Position numbers and translations under genes: made by a program
The notes under the pieces: generated by a model
Database searches by the model: none
The model's input: the letters and a program-made list of their open reading frames with translations, nothing else
What the model was told of the DNA's origin: nothing
Shown: in pieces, positions 8,453 to 16,876 of the stretch
Layout of the letters: each line of letters starts with the position of its first letter
How positions within the stretch are numbered: position 1 is the stretch's first letter
DNA from: Arthrobacter zhaoxinii
Lineage (GTDB): Bacteria; Actinomycetota; Actinomycetes; Actinomycetales; Micrococcaceae
Direction: 5' to 3'
DNA: 64,000 bases
Assembly (NCBI RefSeq): GCF_024385505.1
Contig: NZ_JANFLT010000006.1
Location: 434,001 to 498,000 of the forward strand

Positions 8453-8965
8453 CTACAGCGGCCGGAACCTGCCGTACGCGGGATCCACGGTTTCCGGATC
8501 CATGCCCATCAGCACGGCCAGCTGCTCCACGATGACGTCGTGCACCAGCTCGCTCACGGGGACCAGCGAGCGTGCAGCGGTTTCGACGGCGTGCCGGTAA
8601 ATGGTGATGACCGCAGGCCGGTTCGGAGACGCCGCCGCGCCGGCGCCCAGCGGAATGGGCCCGCCGGAGCGTGCCAGCTCCTCGAGCCCCGGAGGAATCT
8701 CCTCCACCACAAACTGGTAGGTCTGGATCCGGTCGCCCCAGAGCCGTTCCAGCCGCTGGGCGGATTCGAGGACCCACTCGTCGAACCGTTCGGCGCGTGT
8801 GCGTGCACCGGCCAGATGCGGCGGGATGACGTCCCCGCGCAGGCCGCGGCCGTGCCGGTTGCGCCGGCGCTGCCGGAAGGACCGGGCGGGCGCGCCGGGG
8901 GAGGAGGCGGCTGCGGCACTCGATTCACCGTCGAGGCCCACCCGGAACGAGGATCCCTGAGACAT
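8453..8965 (-). CDS. Metallopeptidase-like (zincin-fold) protein with lost zinc motif
   Basis: 170 residues, corresponding to the conserved gene next to DUF3499 (Rv3259 position). It aligns with the Zincin_1 family: ITIYRHAVE and then the helix that normally reads HExGHHFG, which here reads EQLAVLMG followed by MDPETVD. All the metal-binding histidines and the catalytic Glu are missing, so it is probably not a peptidase. I chose ATG 8965 because a TAGAGT -10 lies seven bases upstream (leaderless) and the codons further upstream look non-coding. It is divergent from the DUF3499 gene and ends 3 bases from the DUF5719 stop. Confidence 0.75.
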   Translation of the reverse strand: MSQGSSFRVGLDGESSAAAASSPGAPARSFRQRRRNRHGRGLRGDVIPPHLAGARTRAERFDEWVLESAQRLERLWGDRIQTYQFVVEEIPPGLEELARSGGPIPLGAGAAASPNRPAVITIYRHAVETAARSLVPVSELVHDVIVEQLAVLMGMDPETVDPAYGRFRPL

Positions 8966-8972
8966 GTAAGAA

Positions 8973-8978
8973 ACTCTA
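8973..8978 (-). promoter_or_regulatory. -10 element of leaderless zincin-like gene
   Basis: On the minus strand, TAGAGT, then seven bases, then ATG 8965. It supports this start over longer in-frame versions. Confidence 0.5.
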
Positions 8979-9092
8979 ACCGCTGGCCCCGGGCCCCGGG
9001 ACCCCCTTTTTATAACCACCGCAGCCGGACCAGCCGCGCGGACGCCGGCAGCGGTTCCGGCGCGCCTGCGCGGGAGCCTGCGCACAAACGGG

Positions 9093-9098
9093 TAAAGT
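9093..9098 (+). promoter_or_regulatory. -10 element of DUF3499 gene
   Basis: TAAAGT, then eight bases, then GTG 9107. The spacing gives a leaderless or nearly leaderless transcript, and no Shine-Dalgarno is visible. Confidence 0.5.
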
Positions 9099-9106
9099 GA
9101 ATCTCC

Positions 9107-9496
9107 GTGGAATCCTTACGCCAGTGCTCCCGGTCAGCCTGCCGCCATCCGGCGGTCGCTACGCTGACCTATGTATATTCCGATTCCACCGCGGTGTTGG
9201 GCCCGTTGGCCACCTATGCCGAGCCGCACTGCTACGACTTGTGCGCGGAGCACTCCGCCCGGCTCACTGCACCGCTGGGATGGGAGCTTGTCCGCCTGAA
9301 CCTTGAGGGCCGGCCCCGGACACCTGGCCGCGACGAGCTCTCGGCCCTTGTGGATGCAGTCCGTGAAAAGGCCGCGAAGGCACCGGACGAGGACGGCCGG
9401 GAACCTCAGCGCAACACTAAACATGCCCTGGAGCGGCCGGCCGAAACCCCCGGGACCCGCAAGGCACACCTTAAGGTCCTGCGCGAGCAGAATTAG
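9107..9496 (+). CDS. DUF3499 family protein
   Basis: 129 residues. The N-terminal half has conserved cysteines and histidines (CSRSACRHPAVATL, then EPHCYDLCAEHS), suggesting a small zinc-ribbon-like fold, followed by a charged low-complexity tail. It matches the actinobacterial DUF3499 family (Rv3258c position); the molecular function is not known. GTG 9107 is the start because of the -10 just upstream. In many relatives a phosphomannomutase gene follows; here the next gene is a Trm112-like ORF. Confidence 0.85.
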   Translation: MESLRQCSRSACRHPAVATLTYVYSDSTAVLGPLATYAEPHCYDLCAEHSARLTAPLGWELVRLNLEGRPRTPGRDELSALVDAVREKAAKAPDEDGREPQRNTKHALERPAETPGTRKAHLKVLREQN

Positions 9497-9525
9497 GCAG
9501 CCCTCCCCGGGCGGCGTCCAGGCGT

Positions 9526-9560
9526 TAGGCTTGGCTGTGATGTGCCGCTCACCGCGGCAC
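9526..9560 (+). promoter_or_regulatory. Promoter and leader hairpin of the Trm112-like gene
   Basis: A -10 TAGGCT at 9526-9531 is followed by a perfect 7-bp hairpin, GTGCCGC (9542-9548) and GCGGCAC (9554-9560) with a 5-base loop, ahead of the Shine-Dalgarno AAGGAAG. Confidence 0.4.
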
Positions 9561-9586
9561 CCGATTTTCAAGGAAGTGCTGTATCA

Positions 9587-9772
9587 ATGGCCAGACTGAC
9601 AGCCGGACTCCTCGCCGTCCTGCGTTGCCCCGTCACCGGATCCGCCCTCGTCGAGGACGGTGACGAACTCGTGTCGTCCGTTCCCGGCGCAGACGGAATG
9701 CCGGTACGGTACCGCCTGGAGGAAGGAATTCCCGTTCTGCTGAAGGCCGCCGAACCTCGGCAGGAGGGCTAA
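9587..9772 (+). CDS. Trm112 family protein
   Basis: 61-residue small protein of the Trm112/YcaR family. The start [20 protein letters not shown] holds the CPVTG half of a zinc-ribbon-like fold, and the C-terminal half has the family pattern [11 protein letters not shown]. In other organisms Trm112 proteins bind and stabilise methyltransferases; the bacterial partner is unknown. ATG 9587 follows AAGGAAG at good distance; the upstream in-frame start lacks this. It sits just upstream of sahH, fitting a methylation-related context. Confidence 0.85.
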   Translation: MARLTAGLLAVLRCPVTGSALVEDGDELVSSVPGADGMPVRYRLEEGIPVLLKAAEPRQEG

Positions 9773-9812
9773 ACCCAGCCCGGTCCCGCCGCGAACCCGT
9801 GAGGATTCCAGC

Positions 9813-11297
9813 GTGAGCATTGACTTCAAAGTAGCCGACCTTTCCCTCGCCGAAGCCGGCCGTCACCAGATCCGCCTGGCTGAACACGAAATGCCGGGCC
9901 TGATGGCGCTGAGGCGGGAGTACGGGCCGAGCCGGCCGCTCGCCGGCGCGCGGATCGCCGGATCCCTGCACATGACCGTGCAGACGGCCGTGCTGATCGA
10001 GACGCTGACGGCCCTGGGCGCGGAAGTCCGCTGGGCGTCCTGCAACATCTTCTCCACCCAGGATGAAGCCGCCGCAGCGGTGGTCGTGGGCAGCGGAACC
10101 GTGGAGGAGCCTGCCGGTGTTCCCGTTTTCGCCTGGAAGAACGAGTCGCTCGAGGATTACTGGTGGACTGCCGAGCAGATCCTGACCTGGCCCGAGGGCT
10201 CCGGCGGCCCGAACATGATCCTGGACGACGGCGGCGACGCCACCCTGCTGCTGCACAAGGGGGTGGAATTCGAAGCCGCCGGGTTTGTTCCGGAAAACCC
10301 GCAGGACGACGACGAGGGCTACTCCTACGAGTTCACCGTGATCCTCGACCGCCTCCGCCGCAGCCTGGCCGAACATCCCGGGAAGTGGACCGCAATAGCC
10401 TCAGGCATCCGCGGCGTCACGGAGGAAACCACCACCGGCGTCCTGCGGCTGTACCAGCTGGCCGCCGAGGGCAGGCTGCTTTTCCCGGCCATCAACGTCA
10501 ATGATTCCGTCACCAAGTCCAAGTTCGACAACAAGTACGGCATCCGCCATTCCCTTCCGGACGGCCTGAACCGGGCCACCGACACCCTGATCGGCGGAAA
10601 GGTGGCCGTGGTCTGCGGCTACGGCGACGTCGGCAAGGGTGCCGCGGAAGCACTCCGAGGGCAGGGCGCCCGGGTGATCGTGACGGAAATCGACCCGATC
10701 TGCGCCCTGCAGGCAGCGATGGACGGCTACCAGGTGGCGAAGCTGGAATCCGTGGTGGAGCAGGGCGACATCTTCATCACCACCACGGGCAACAAGGACA
10801 TCATCATGGCCCGGCACATGGCTGCGATGAAGCACCAGGCGATCGTGGGCAACGTCGGGCACTTCGACAACGAGATCGACATGGCCGGACTGGCCCGGGT
10901 CCCCGGCATCCGGAAGGTCGAGATCAAGCCGCAGGTGCATGAATGGGTGTTCGATGAAGGCACCGACGCACAGCGCAGCATCATTGTGCTCTCCGAGGGG
11001 CGCCTGCTGAACCTGGGCAACGCCACCGGGCACCCGTCCTTCGTTATGAGCAATTCCTTCGCGAACCAGACCATCGCGCAGATTGAACTCTTCACCAAGC
11101 ATGGGCAGGCCAAGGCGGACGGCAGCCCGGAATACGCGAACCGGGTGTATGTGCTGCCCAAGGTGCTCGATGAGAAGGTGGCGCGCCTGCATCTGACGGC
11201 CCTCGGCGTCGAACTGACCGAGCTGACCAAGGCCCAGGCTGACTACCTCGGCGTGGACGTTGCCGGGCCCTTTAAGCCGGAGCATTACCGGTACTGA
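9813..11297 (+). CDS. ahcY: Adenosylhomocysteinase
   Basis: NAD-dependent hydrolysis of S-adenosylhomocysteine to adenosine and homocysteine, recycling the by-product of methylation in the cytoplasm. 494 residues, the usual bacterial length. Motifs: substrate site [24 protein letters not shown], the NAD-binding [13 protein letters not shown], the TTTGNKDI loop, and the family-diagnostic C-terminus KPEHYRY, whose Lys and Tyr reach the neighbouring subunit's NAD. GTG 9813 gives the canonical start. It overlaps nothing; a convergent RDD gene follows 22 bases later. Confidence 0.97.
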   Translation: MSIDFKVADLSLAEAGRHQIRLAEHEMPGLMALRREYGPSRPLAGARIAGSLHMTVQTAVLIETLTALGAEVRWASCNIFSTQDEAAAAVVVGSGTVEEPAGVPVFAWKNESLEDYWWTAEQILTWPEGSGGPNMILDDGGDATLLLHKGVEFEAAGFVPENPQDDDEGYSYEFTVILDRLRRSLAEHPGKWTAIASGIRGVTEETTTGVLRLYQLAAEGRLLFPAINVNDSVTKSKFDNKYGIRHSLPDGLNRATDTLIGGKVAVVCGYGDVGKGAAEALRGQGARVIVTEIDPICALQAAMDGYQVAKLESVVEQGDIFITTTGNKDIIMARHMAAMKHQAIVGNVGHFDNEIDMAGLARVPGIRKVEIKPQVHEWVFDEGTDAQRSIIVLSEGRLLNLGNATGHPSFVMSNSFANQTIAQIELFTKHGQAKADGSPEYANRVYVLPKVLDEKVARLHLTALGVELTELTKAQADYLGVDVAGPFKPEHYRY

Positions 11298-11319
11298 GTG
11301 GATCCGGCAGGTCCGCTGC

Positions 11320-12120
11320 CTAGTCGCTGAACGGCATGCGGTGCAGGCGCTCGCCCAGTTCCCCGGACTGCTGCCGCTGGCGGTCCAGCCGGACATAGTC
11401 GCGGTCCCGGCGTTCGGCGACGACGGCCCGGAGGTAGGCCTCCGGGTGCGTCCCGGGCGGCGGCTGCGGGGATACATGGGCAGTGGTTTCCCCTGCAAGT
11501 TCGGCGGCAAGCACCGTCCTCGCCGAACCGGTCATCCGGTCACTCTGTGCCAGGAAGCGGGAGATGCGTCGGGCAAGCCCGTCCGGCAGGCGCCCCATGT
11601 CTGCGAGGTCCGCCCAGCCGGCAAGCTCGGGCGGTGCCTCCACCAGCTGCGGCAGGGGTGCAACCACGCGGTCCCGGAGGGCGTAGGTGCCCGCCAGGAG
11701 GTCCCCGAGGCGTTTGGACTTGCTGTTGAACAGCGCCACCATAAAGGCCAGCGAACCGGCCAGCATGTAGATCTCGAGAACCGCGGTGAATGACCGGATG
11801 ATGGCGTGCCGGAACCGCACCGAACCGCCGTCGTCCCGGACTATCCGCAGGCCCATGGCCAGGCGGCCCAGTGACTTTCCGCGCGTCAGCGTTTCCACCG
11901 CGGCCGGGACCACCACGAACATCAGCACCACCAGGCTCAGCGACAGTGCCCGTGCCAGGGCCGGATCCGACGCCTCCACGGCCCTCGCGACCAGCAGCAA
12001 CAGGCCGACAAACACGAGGACCTGGACAACGACATCGATGAGGGCGCTGACCATCCGTGCGGCGAAGCCGGCAGGACGGAGTTCCAGGACCACTGCTTCG
12101 CCGGTAACAATGCTGCTCAT
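11320..12120 (-). CDS. RDD family membrane protein
   Basis: 266 residues. After a short N-terminus comes FAARMVSALIDVVVQ, the Arg-Asp pattern that names the RDD domain, and three or four hydrophobic helices (about 20-45, 58-80, 115-140). The C-terminal 110 residues are soluble and charged. A perfect GGGAGGA lies five bases before ATG 12120. It is divergent from the SpoIIM-like gene, a pairing seen in many actinobacteria, where both genes often sit next to MoxR and DUF58 genes. Transport or membrane-assembly roles have been proposed for the family; nothing more specific can be read here. Confidence 0.88.
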   Translation of the reverse strand: MSSIVTGEAVVLELRPAGFAARMVSALIDVVVQVLVFVGLLLLVARAVEASDPALARALSLSLVVLMFVVVPAAVETLTRGKSLGRLAMGLRIVRDDGGSVRFRHAIIRSFTAVLEIYMLAGSLAFMVALFNSKSKRLGDLLAGTYALRDRVVAPLPQLVEAPPELAGWADLADMGRLPDGLARRISRFLAQSDRMTGSARTVLAAELAGETTAHVSPQPPPGTHPEAYLRAVVAERRDRDYVRLDRQRQQSGELGERLHRMPFSD

Positions 12121-12162
12121 TTACGTCCTCCCGTGGTGATGGGCACCACTGTACCGACCCGT

Positions 12163-12168
12163 TAGGGT
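12163..12168 (+). promoter_or_regulatory. -10 element of leaderless spoIIM-like gene
   Basis: TAGGGT, six bases (GTAACC), then GTG 12175. The same arrangement occurs at rsmI. Confidence 0.6.
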
Positions 12169-12174
12169 GTAACC

Positions 12175-13167
12175 GTGGACCTCGATGCCTTCACTGCCGT
12201 GCACAGCGATGACTGGAAACGCCTGGACGAGCTGGTTGCCCGCCGCCGTCTCGACGGCCCGGAAGCGGACGAACTGCTCCGGCTCTATCAACGCGCTTCC
12301 ACCCATCTTTCCATCGTGCGGTCCGTGGCTCCCGAGGGGACACTCTCCGCTTCCCTTTCGATGCGCCTGTCCCGGGCCCGGACCCGGCTCACCGGCAGCC
12401 GGTCCAACTTCATGGAGGACCTGGCCAACTTCTTTGTCTATTCCCTGCCCGCAGCCTTCTACCGCGTGCGGTGGCTCACCGCGGCGGTGGGCGCCGCGTT
12501 CATCCTGGTGGTGTGGCTGACCGGCTTCTGGGCGGTCAATACGCCGGGTGTGCTGGCCGCGGCAGGCTCCGATGAAGAGGTTCGCCGCTACGTGGAAGAA
12601 GACTTCGTCAACTACTACTCCGAAAACCCTGCTGCCTCGTTCTCCGGCATGGTCTGGACCAACAACGCCTGGATTGCCGTGCAGGCGGTCGTCTTCGGGA
12701 TCACCGGGGTGTGGGTGCCGTGGATGCTCTACCAGAACGCCGTGAATCTGGGCATAACCGCCGGGATGATGGCAGCACACGACCGCCTTGACGTCTTCTT
12801 CATCTATATCCTGCCGCACGGGTTTATGGAGCTGACGTCCATTTTCATTGCCGCTGCGGCGGGGCTGCGTATTTTCTGGGCGTTCATTGCACCCGGACGG
12901 CGTACCCGACTGACCTCCGTTGCGCAGGAGGGACGCTCGCTCATGACGGTCGGCCTTGGCCTCGTCGTCGTCCTGTTCATTTCGGGGCTGGTCGAGGGCT
13001 TCGTCACGCCCAGCCCGCTGCCGGCCTGGCTCCGGCTGGGCATCGGGTTCGCCGTGTTGGCGGCGTACTGGGCCTACACGCTGATCCTCGGCCGCAGGGC
13101 CTACCTTGCAGGGCACCGCGGTGACCTGTCGGCGCGCGACGCCGGGGTGGAGCTGCGTACTGCGTAG
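12175..13167 (+). CDS. Stage II sporulation protein M-like (SpoIIM/DUF95) membrane protein
   Basis: 330 residues. The N-terminal soluble helical part (about 1-95) has the family start LDAFTAVHSDDWKRLDELV. Membrane helices follow near 103-125, 160-190, 195-240, 265-285 and 290-310. The family motif PHGFMELTSIFIAAAAG is present. In endospore formers SpoIIM helps engulfment. In non-sporulating actinobacteria such as this, the RDD-SpoIIM pair is a conserved module of unknown role, often linked to MoxR ATPases. GTG 12175 is fixed by the leaderless promoter. Confidence 0.88.
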   Translation: MDLDAFTAVHSDDWKRLDELVARRRLDGPEADELLRLYQRASTHLSIVRSVAPEGTLSASLSMRLSRARTRLTGSRSNFMEDLANFFVYSLPAAFYRVRWLTAAVGAAFILVVWLTGFWAVNTPGVLAAAGSDEEVRRYVEEDFVNYYSENPAASFSGMVWTNNAWIAVQAVVFGITGVWVPWMLYQNAVNLGITAGMMAAHDRLDVFFIYILPHGFMELTSIFIAAAAGLRIFWAFIAPGRRTRLTSVAQEGRSLMTVGLGLVVVLFISGLVEGFVTPSPLPAWLRLGIGFAVLAAYWAYTLILGRRAYLAGHRGDLSARDAGVELRTA

Positions 13168-13267
13168 CCCGGCTGCGCGGGGTGGCGTACGCCCGACCCG
13201 GTGCTGTCCCGGTAGGGTCGAATGTAAGACCAGCTCAGAGCAGTAAAGGGAAGTGAAAGAGGAAGCA

Positions 13268-14953
13268 GTGGCTAGCCAGGACGAAACCCCCACGCATCGA
13301 TCGACGGCCGGAGGGGAACCGCCCAACGGGACCGAGGCTTCGGCGCCGTCGCCGGAGGGTGCCCCCGCCGCACACGGTTCCTCCGCGGCCGGCTCACCCG
13401 AACCGGCCGGACCGGACGAGCACGCGGACTGGGACGCCGAGTTCAACGGCTCCACCGGTCCCGGCCGGACCGAAGCAGAGGCCACAGCGGACGCGGCGGG
13501 CGACGCGCCCGAAGCCGTGGAAGAGCCCGCCGAAGACAGCAGCCCGGAGGAGCCCGCGGACCCCGCGTCTCCGGACCTGCCCGCGTCCGAACACTCCGGC
13601 GCCGACGCTACTGCCGGCGCAGCCGGAACCGTCCCGGGCGGACACCCGTCGGTCGCCCAGCGCAGCCAGCTGCCCATGCGCCCTGCCAGCACCATGCCGG
13701 ACCTGAGCGGCTATGTCTCTGCCGCGGAGGACCGTGACACCGCGGAGGACGAAGACAACGCGGAGGACCGTGACAACGACGCCGTGGCCGCGGATCGTCG
13801 CGTGCCGACGCCCGAGGCCACCGCGGTCGGTGCTTCCGCCGTGGACGGGTCCGCCGCAGAGCGGCCCCATGCGGTTCCTGCCGGAGCCCATGAAGCCGGC
13901 CGGAACGAATCCGAGACGGATTCCGAAAAGGATTCCGACGCGCCGCAGGACGGGGACACGGAAATAGTCCGCACCGCCCACGACGACGACGCTTCGGCGG
14001 AGCCCGCCGAGTGGACCCGCACTGCCGTCACGCCGGTTGTCAGCGGCTCCAGCAGGAGCGACCGCGACACCGACGCGGACCGCGACGCCGATGCCGACAC
14101 AGACACCGACTCCCACGACACCGCCACCGAGGGCACCGGGAACAACCTGGATTCCGACGCCGACCCGGCACTGTCGTCGGCGGAAGCTGAGCGGCGTGCC
14201 CGGGAACGGGAAAAGGCCGCGGCCGGAAAACCCGTCCTGGCGCGTGTCCTCCAGGTCATGATTGCCGTGTTCTTCCCGGTGATGGTGCTGGCCGCGGCTA
14301 TCCGCGCCGTCTCGACGCCGTTGTTCCTCTGGGCCGAGTACCACCGTCCCGGATTCCCGGCAGACAGTTACGGCTTTTCCACTGATGACCGGATGACCTA
14401 CGGCTCCTATGCCATGGACTACCTGCTGAACTGGAGCGGCTCGCGCTATCTGGGGGATCTGGTCGGAGACGGCGGGGAACCGCTGTACCTGGACAGCGAG
14501 GTCAGCCACATGGCAGACGTCAAGACGGTGCTGACAGTAGCCTTCGTCGCTGCCACCGTGATGGCGGTCCTGAGCCTTTTCGCCGCACTGTATCTGGCCC
14601 GCCGCAGCCCGGGCGGCATCCGCCGTTCCCTGTTCTCCGGTGCCGTGCTCACGCTGGTGCTGGTGGCTGCCCTGGTGGTCCTCGCAGTCCTGGGCTGGGA
14701 GCAGTTCTTCACCCAGGTGCACACGATCTTCTTCGCCAACGGCAACTGGACCTTCCGCCTGGATGACACGCTGATCCGGCTCTTCCCGGCCCAGTTCTGG
14801 ATGGATGCCGGGATCACCATCGCCGCGCTGGTGCTGCTGACCTGCGCCGTCGTACTCGTCTGCTGCTGGCCCACCCGGGCGCGCCGGGAACGCGTGCGGC
14901 AGGCGCGGGAAGATGCCCGCCGCCGCTACGCAGAGTCCCTCGAGGCTCTCTAG
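13268..14953 (+). CDS. TIGR01906/DUF1461 integral membrane protein with long acidic N-terminal extension
   Basis: Residues from about 315 on form the known family: a membrane helix (LQVMIAVFFPVMVLAAAIRA), an external loop with YGFSTDDRMTYGSYAMDYL and the diagnostic SHMADVKTVL, then three more helices. The first 315 residues are very acidic, Ala/Pro/Asp/Glu-rich and repetitive, with Asp-Arg-Asp and Ala-Glu-Asp runs (near bases 13720-13790 and 14060-14110), and are probably disordered. Family members are normally about 200-250 residues, so this is an added domain. GTG 13268 has AGAGGAAG upstream; GTG 13253 is an alternative. A -10 TAGGGT lies at 13213-13218. Function unknown. Confidence 0.8.
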   Translation: MASQDETPTHRSTAGGEPPNGTEASAPSPEGAPAAHGSSAAGSPEPAGPDEHADWDAEFNGSTGPGRTEAEATADAAGDAPEAVEEPAEDSSPEEPADPASPDLPASEHSGADATAGAAGTVPGGHPSVAQRSQLPMRPASTMPDLSGYVSAAEDRDTAEDEDNAEDRDNDAVAADRRVPTPEATAVGASAVDGSAAERPHAVPAGAHEAGRNESETDSEKDSDAPQDGDTEIVRTAHDDDASAEPAEWTRTAVTPVVSGSSRSDRDTDADRDADADTDTDSHDTATEGTGNNLDSDADPALSSAEAERRAREREKAAAGKPVLARVLQVMIAVFFPVMVLAAAIRAVSTPLFLWAEYHRPGFPADSYGFSTDDRMTYGSYAMDYLLNWSGSRYLGDLVGDGGEPLYLDSEVSHMADVKTVLTVAFVAATVMAVLSLFAALYLARRSPGGIRRSLFSGAVLTLVLVAALVVLAVLGWEQFFTQVHTIFFANGNWTFRLDDTLIRLFPAQFWMDAGITIAALVLLTCAVVLVCCWPTRARRERVRQAREDARRRYAESLEAL

Positions 14954-14973
14954 GCCCCGACCGCAGGTCAGAG

Positions 14974-15019
14974 ACGCAGAAATCCCCCGGACCGGAATCG
15001 GTACGGGGGATTTCTGCGT
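14974..15019. terminator. Bidirectional terminator
   Basis: Perfect 16-bp stem: 14974-14989 pairs with 15004-15019 (arms begin ACGCAGAAATC and CGGGGGATTTC), loop 14 bases. It lies between the stops of two convergent genes and serves both. There is no long T run, but the A/T-rich outer arms help on each strand. Confidence 0.85.
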
Positions 15020-15025
15020 CCGGGA

Positions 15026-16834
15026 CTACTTCGCGTAAAGCTTGTCGACCACGTCGGAGTAATCCGCAATCACTGCATTGCGGCGCAGTTTCAGGGTGGC
15101 GGTAAGGTGCCCGGATTCCAGGGTGAAGTCCTTGGGCAGCACGCTGAACCTGCGGATCTGCTCCGCCCGGGAGACCGTCGCGTTGGCGGCGTCCACGGAT
15201 TCCTGCAGCAGCTGCTGCACCCGGGGATCATCGGCGGGGACCCCGTCCGGAGCGCCGTTCTCACGGCTCCACGCAGCAAGGGCCTCATCATCCAGGGTGA
15301 TCAGGGCGGAAATGAACGGCCGCCCTTCACCCACCACAATGGCCTGCGAGACGAGCCGGTTCTCGCGGATCTTTTCCTCCAGAGGGCCGGGAGCCACGTT
15401 TTTACCGCCGGCCGTTACCAGGAGATCCTTCTTGCGGCCGGTGATCCGCAGGAAACCGTCATCATCGAGGATTCCTACGTCGCCGGTCTTGAACCACTCG
15501 CCCTCGAAGGCGTCCGCGGTTGCTTCGGGATTGCGGTGGTAGCCCTTGAAGACCACGGCTCCGCGGACCAGGACCTCGCCGTCGTCGGCAATCCGGATGG
15601 TGGTGCCCGGCATGGGCAGGCCCACCGAGCCCACCCGTGTGCGGGAAACCTGGTTGACGCTCGCCGGGGCGGTGGTTTCGGTCAGTCCGTAGCCCTCCAG
15701 GACCGTGACGCCGCAGCCGCGGAAGAAGTGCGCGAGCATCGGGCTCAGTGCGCTGGCGCCGGAGATGGCGAAGGCGGCGTTTCCGCCAAGGACCGCGCGT
15801 ACCTTCGGGTAGAAGAGCTGTTCGAAGAGCTTGTGCTTGAGTGCCAGCGCCACTGACGGGCCGCGGCCGCCGCGGGCGGCCGAGTCCTGTGCCTCCGAGT
15901 AGGCAACAGCCACCTCGGCGGCGGCAGTAAACGCCTTGCCCTTTCCTGCGGCCTCGGCCTGCGCCTGGGCGCCGCTGTAGATCTTCTCGAAGATCCGCGG
16001 CACCGCCAGCAGGAAGGTGGGAGAGAAGGTCTTCAGATCCGCCATCAGGTCGGAGGCGCTGCGTGAATGGCCAACCTTGACGCCGGCGTGCAGGCAGCCG
16101 ACCTGGACGGCGCGGGCGAGCACATGTGCCAGCGGCAGGAACATCAGCGTGGTGGGGTTCGGAGCCTTGAGCATCTCCGGCAGCACTTCGCGGATGTTGA
16201 CGCCGAAGAGGGCGAAGTTGCCGTGCGTGATCTCGCAGCCCTTGGGCCGTCCGGTGGTGCCGGAGGTGTACACCATGGAGGCGGTGTCACTGAGGTTTGC
16301 GGTGCTGCGGGCTGCCTCCAGCGTGTCGTCGCTGACACTGCTTCCGGCGGCGGCAAGGGCGGTGAACGTGTCGGCGCCGTCGCCGTCGTTCATCATCCAA
16401 AGCGAAAACTCCCCGTCCAGGGCGGATGCGGCCGCGAGCACGACGGCGGCTTTGCGTTCGTCCTCCACGAACACGGAACGGGCACCGGAATCCTTGAGGA
16501 TCCACTCGACCTGGGACGGCGAGGAGGTTTCATAGATCGGGATGGTGACGGCGCCGGCGAACCAGTTGGCCATGTCCGCCACGGTCCATTCGTAGGAGGT
16601 CCGGGACATCACGGCGACGCTGTCTCCGGGGCGGACACCGGATCCGATCAGGCCCTTGGCCAGCCGGGTGACTTCCCCGAGGAACCGGGCGGCAGTGATG
16701 TCTTCCCAACTGCTGCCGTTCTTGACTGCGTACAGGACGCGGGAGGGATCTTTTCGATGCATCTGGAGCAGAAGATCCGTAACATTCGAATCTTCGGGAA
16801 GGCTAACCAGGAGGTCAGTGGCGGACTCGCGCAC
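15026..16834 (-). CDS. Long-chain acyl-CoA synthetase (FadD15-like AMP-dependent ligase)
   Basis: Activates fatty acids to acyl-CoA via an acyl-adenylate. 602 residues, full length. Motifs: the P-loop YTSGTTGRPKG, the A5-type GYGLTETTAP, the ADP-binding FKTGDVGILDDDG and a C-terminal lid with GRKKDLLVTAGGKNV. Overall similarity is to the actinobacterial FadD15 type. GTG 16834 has AGAGAGGA four bases upstream. It follows the pmt gene by 42 bases on the same strand and probably shares its transcript. A strong hairpin terminator lies just after it. Confidence 0.93.
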   Translation of the reverse strand: MRESATDLLVSLPEDSNVTDLLLQMHRKDPSRVLYAVKNGSSWEDITAARFLGEVTRLAKGLIGSGVRPGDSVAVMSRTSYEWTVADMANWFAGAVTIPIYETSSPSQVEWILKDSGARSVFVEDERKAAVVLAAASALDGEFSLWMMNDGDGADTFTALAAAGSSVSDDTLEAARSTANLSDTASMVYTSGTTGRPKGCEITHGNFALFGVNIREVLPEMLKAPNPTTLMFLPLAHVLARAVQVGCLHAGVKVGHSRSASDLMADLKTFSPTFLLAVPRIFEKIYSGAQAQAEAAGKGKAFTAAAEVAVAYSEAQDSAARGGRGPSVALALKHKLFEQLFYPKVRAVLGGNAAFAISGASALSPMLAHFFRGCGVTVLEGYGLTETTAPASVNQVSRTRVGSVGLPMPGTTIRIADDGEVLVRGAVVFKGYHRNPEATADAFEGEWFKTGDVGILDDDGFLRITGRKKDLLVTAGGKNVAPGPLEEKIRENRLVSQAIVVGEGRPFISALITLDDEALAAWSRENGAPDGVPADDPRVQQLLQESVDAANATVSRAEQIRRFSVLPKDFTLESGHLTATLKLRRNAVIADYSDVVDKLYAK

Positions 16835-16876
16835 TTATTCCTCTCTTTCTGTGCACTGAGCACATGGGTATTGAGA

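Noticed and set aside
10401-11510. 369-residue minus-strand frame
   Set aside because: Antisense to adenosylhomocysteinase, whose motifs are complete.
12121-13695. 524-residue minus-strand frame
   Set aside because: Antisense to the SpoIIM-like gene and the acidic DUF1461 protein; composition reflects the opposite strand.
13720-14110. Repetitive GAC-rich DNA resembling a repeat array
   Set aside because: Irregular, in frame and coding for acidic residues; no equal repeats and spacers, so not CRISPR.
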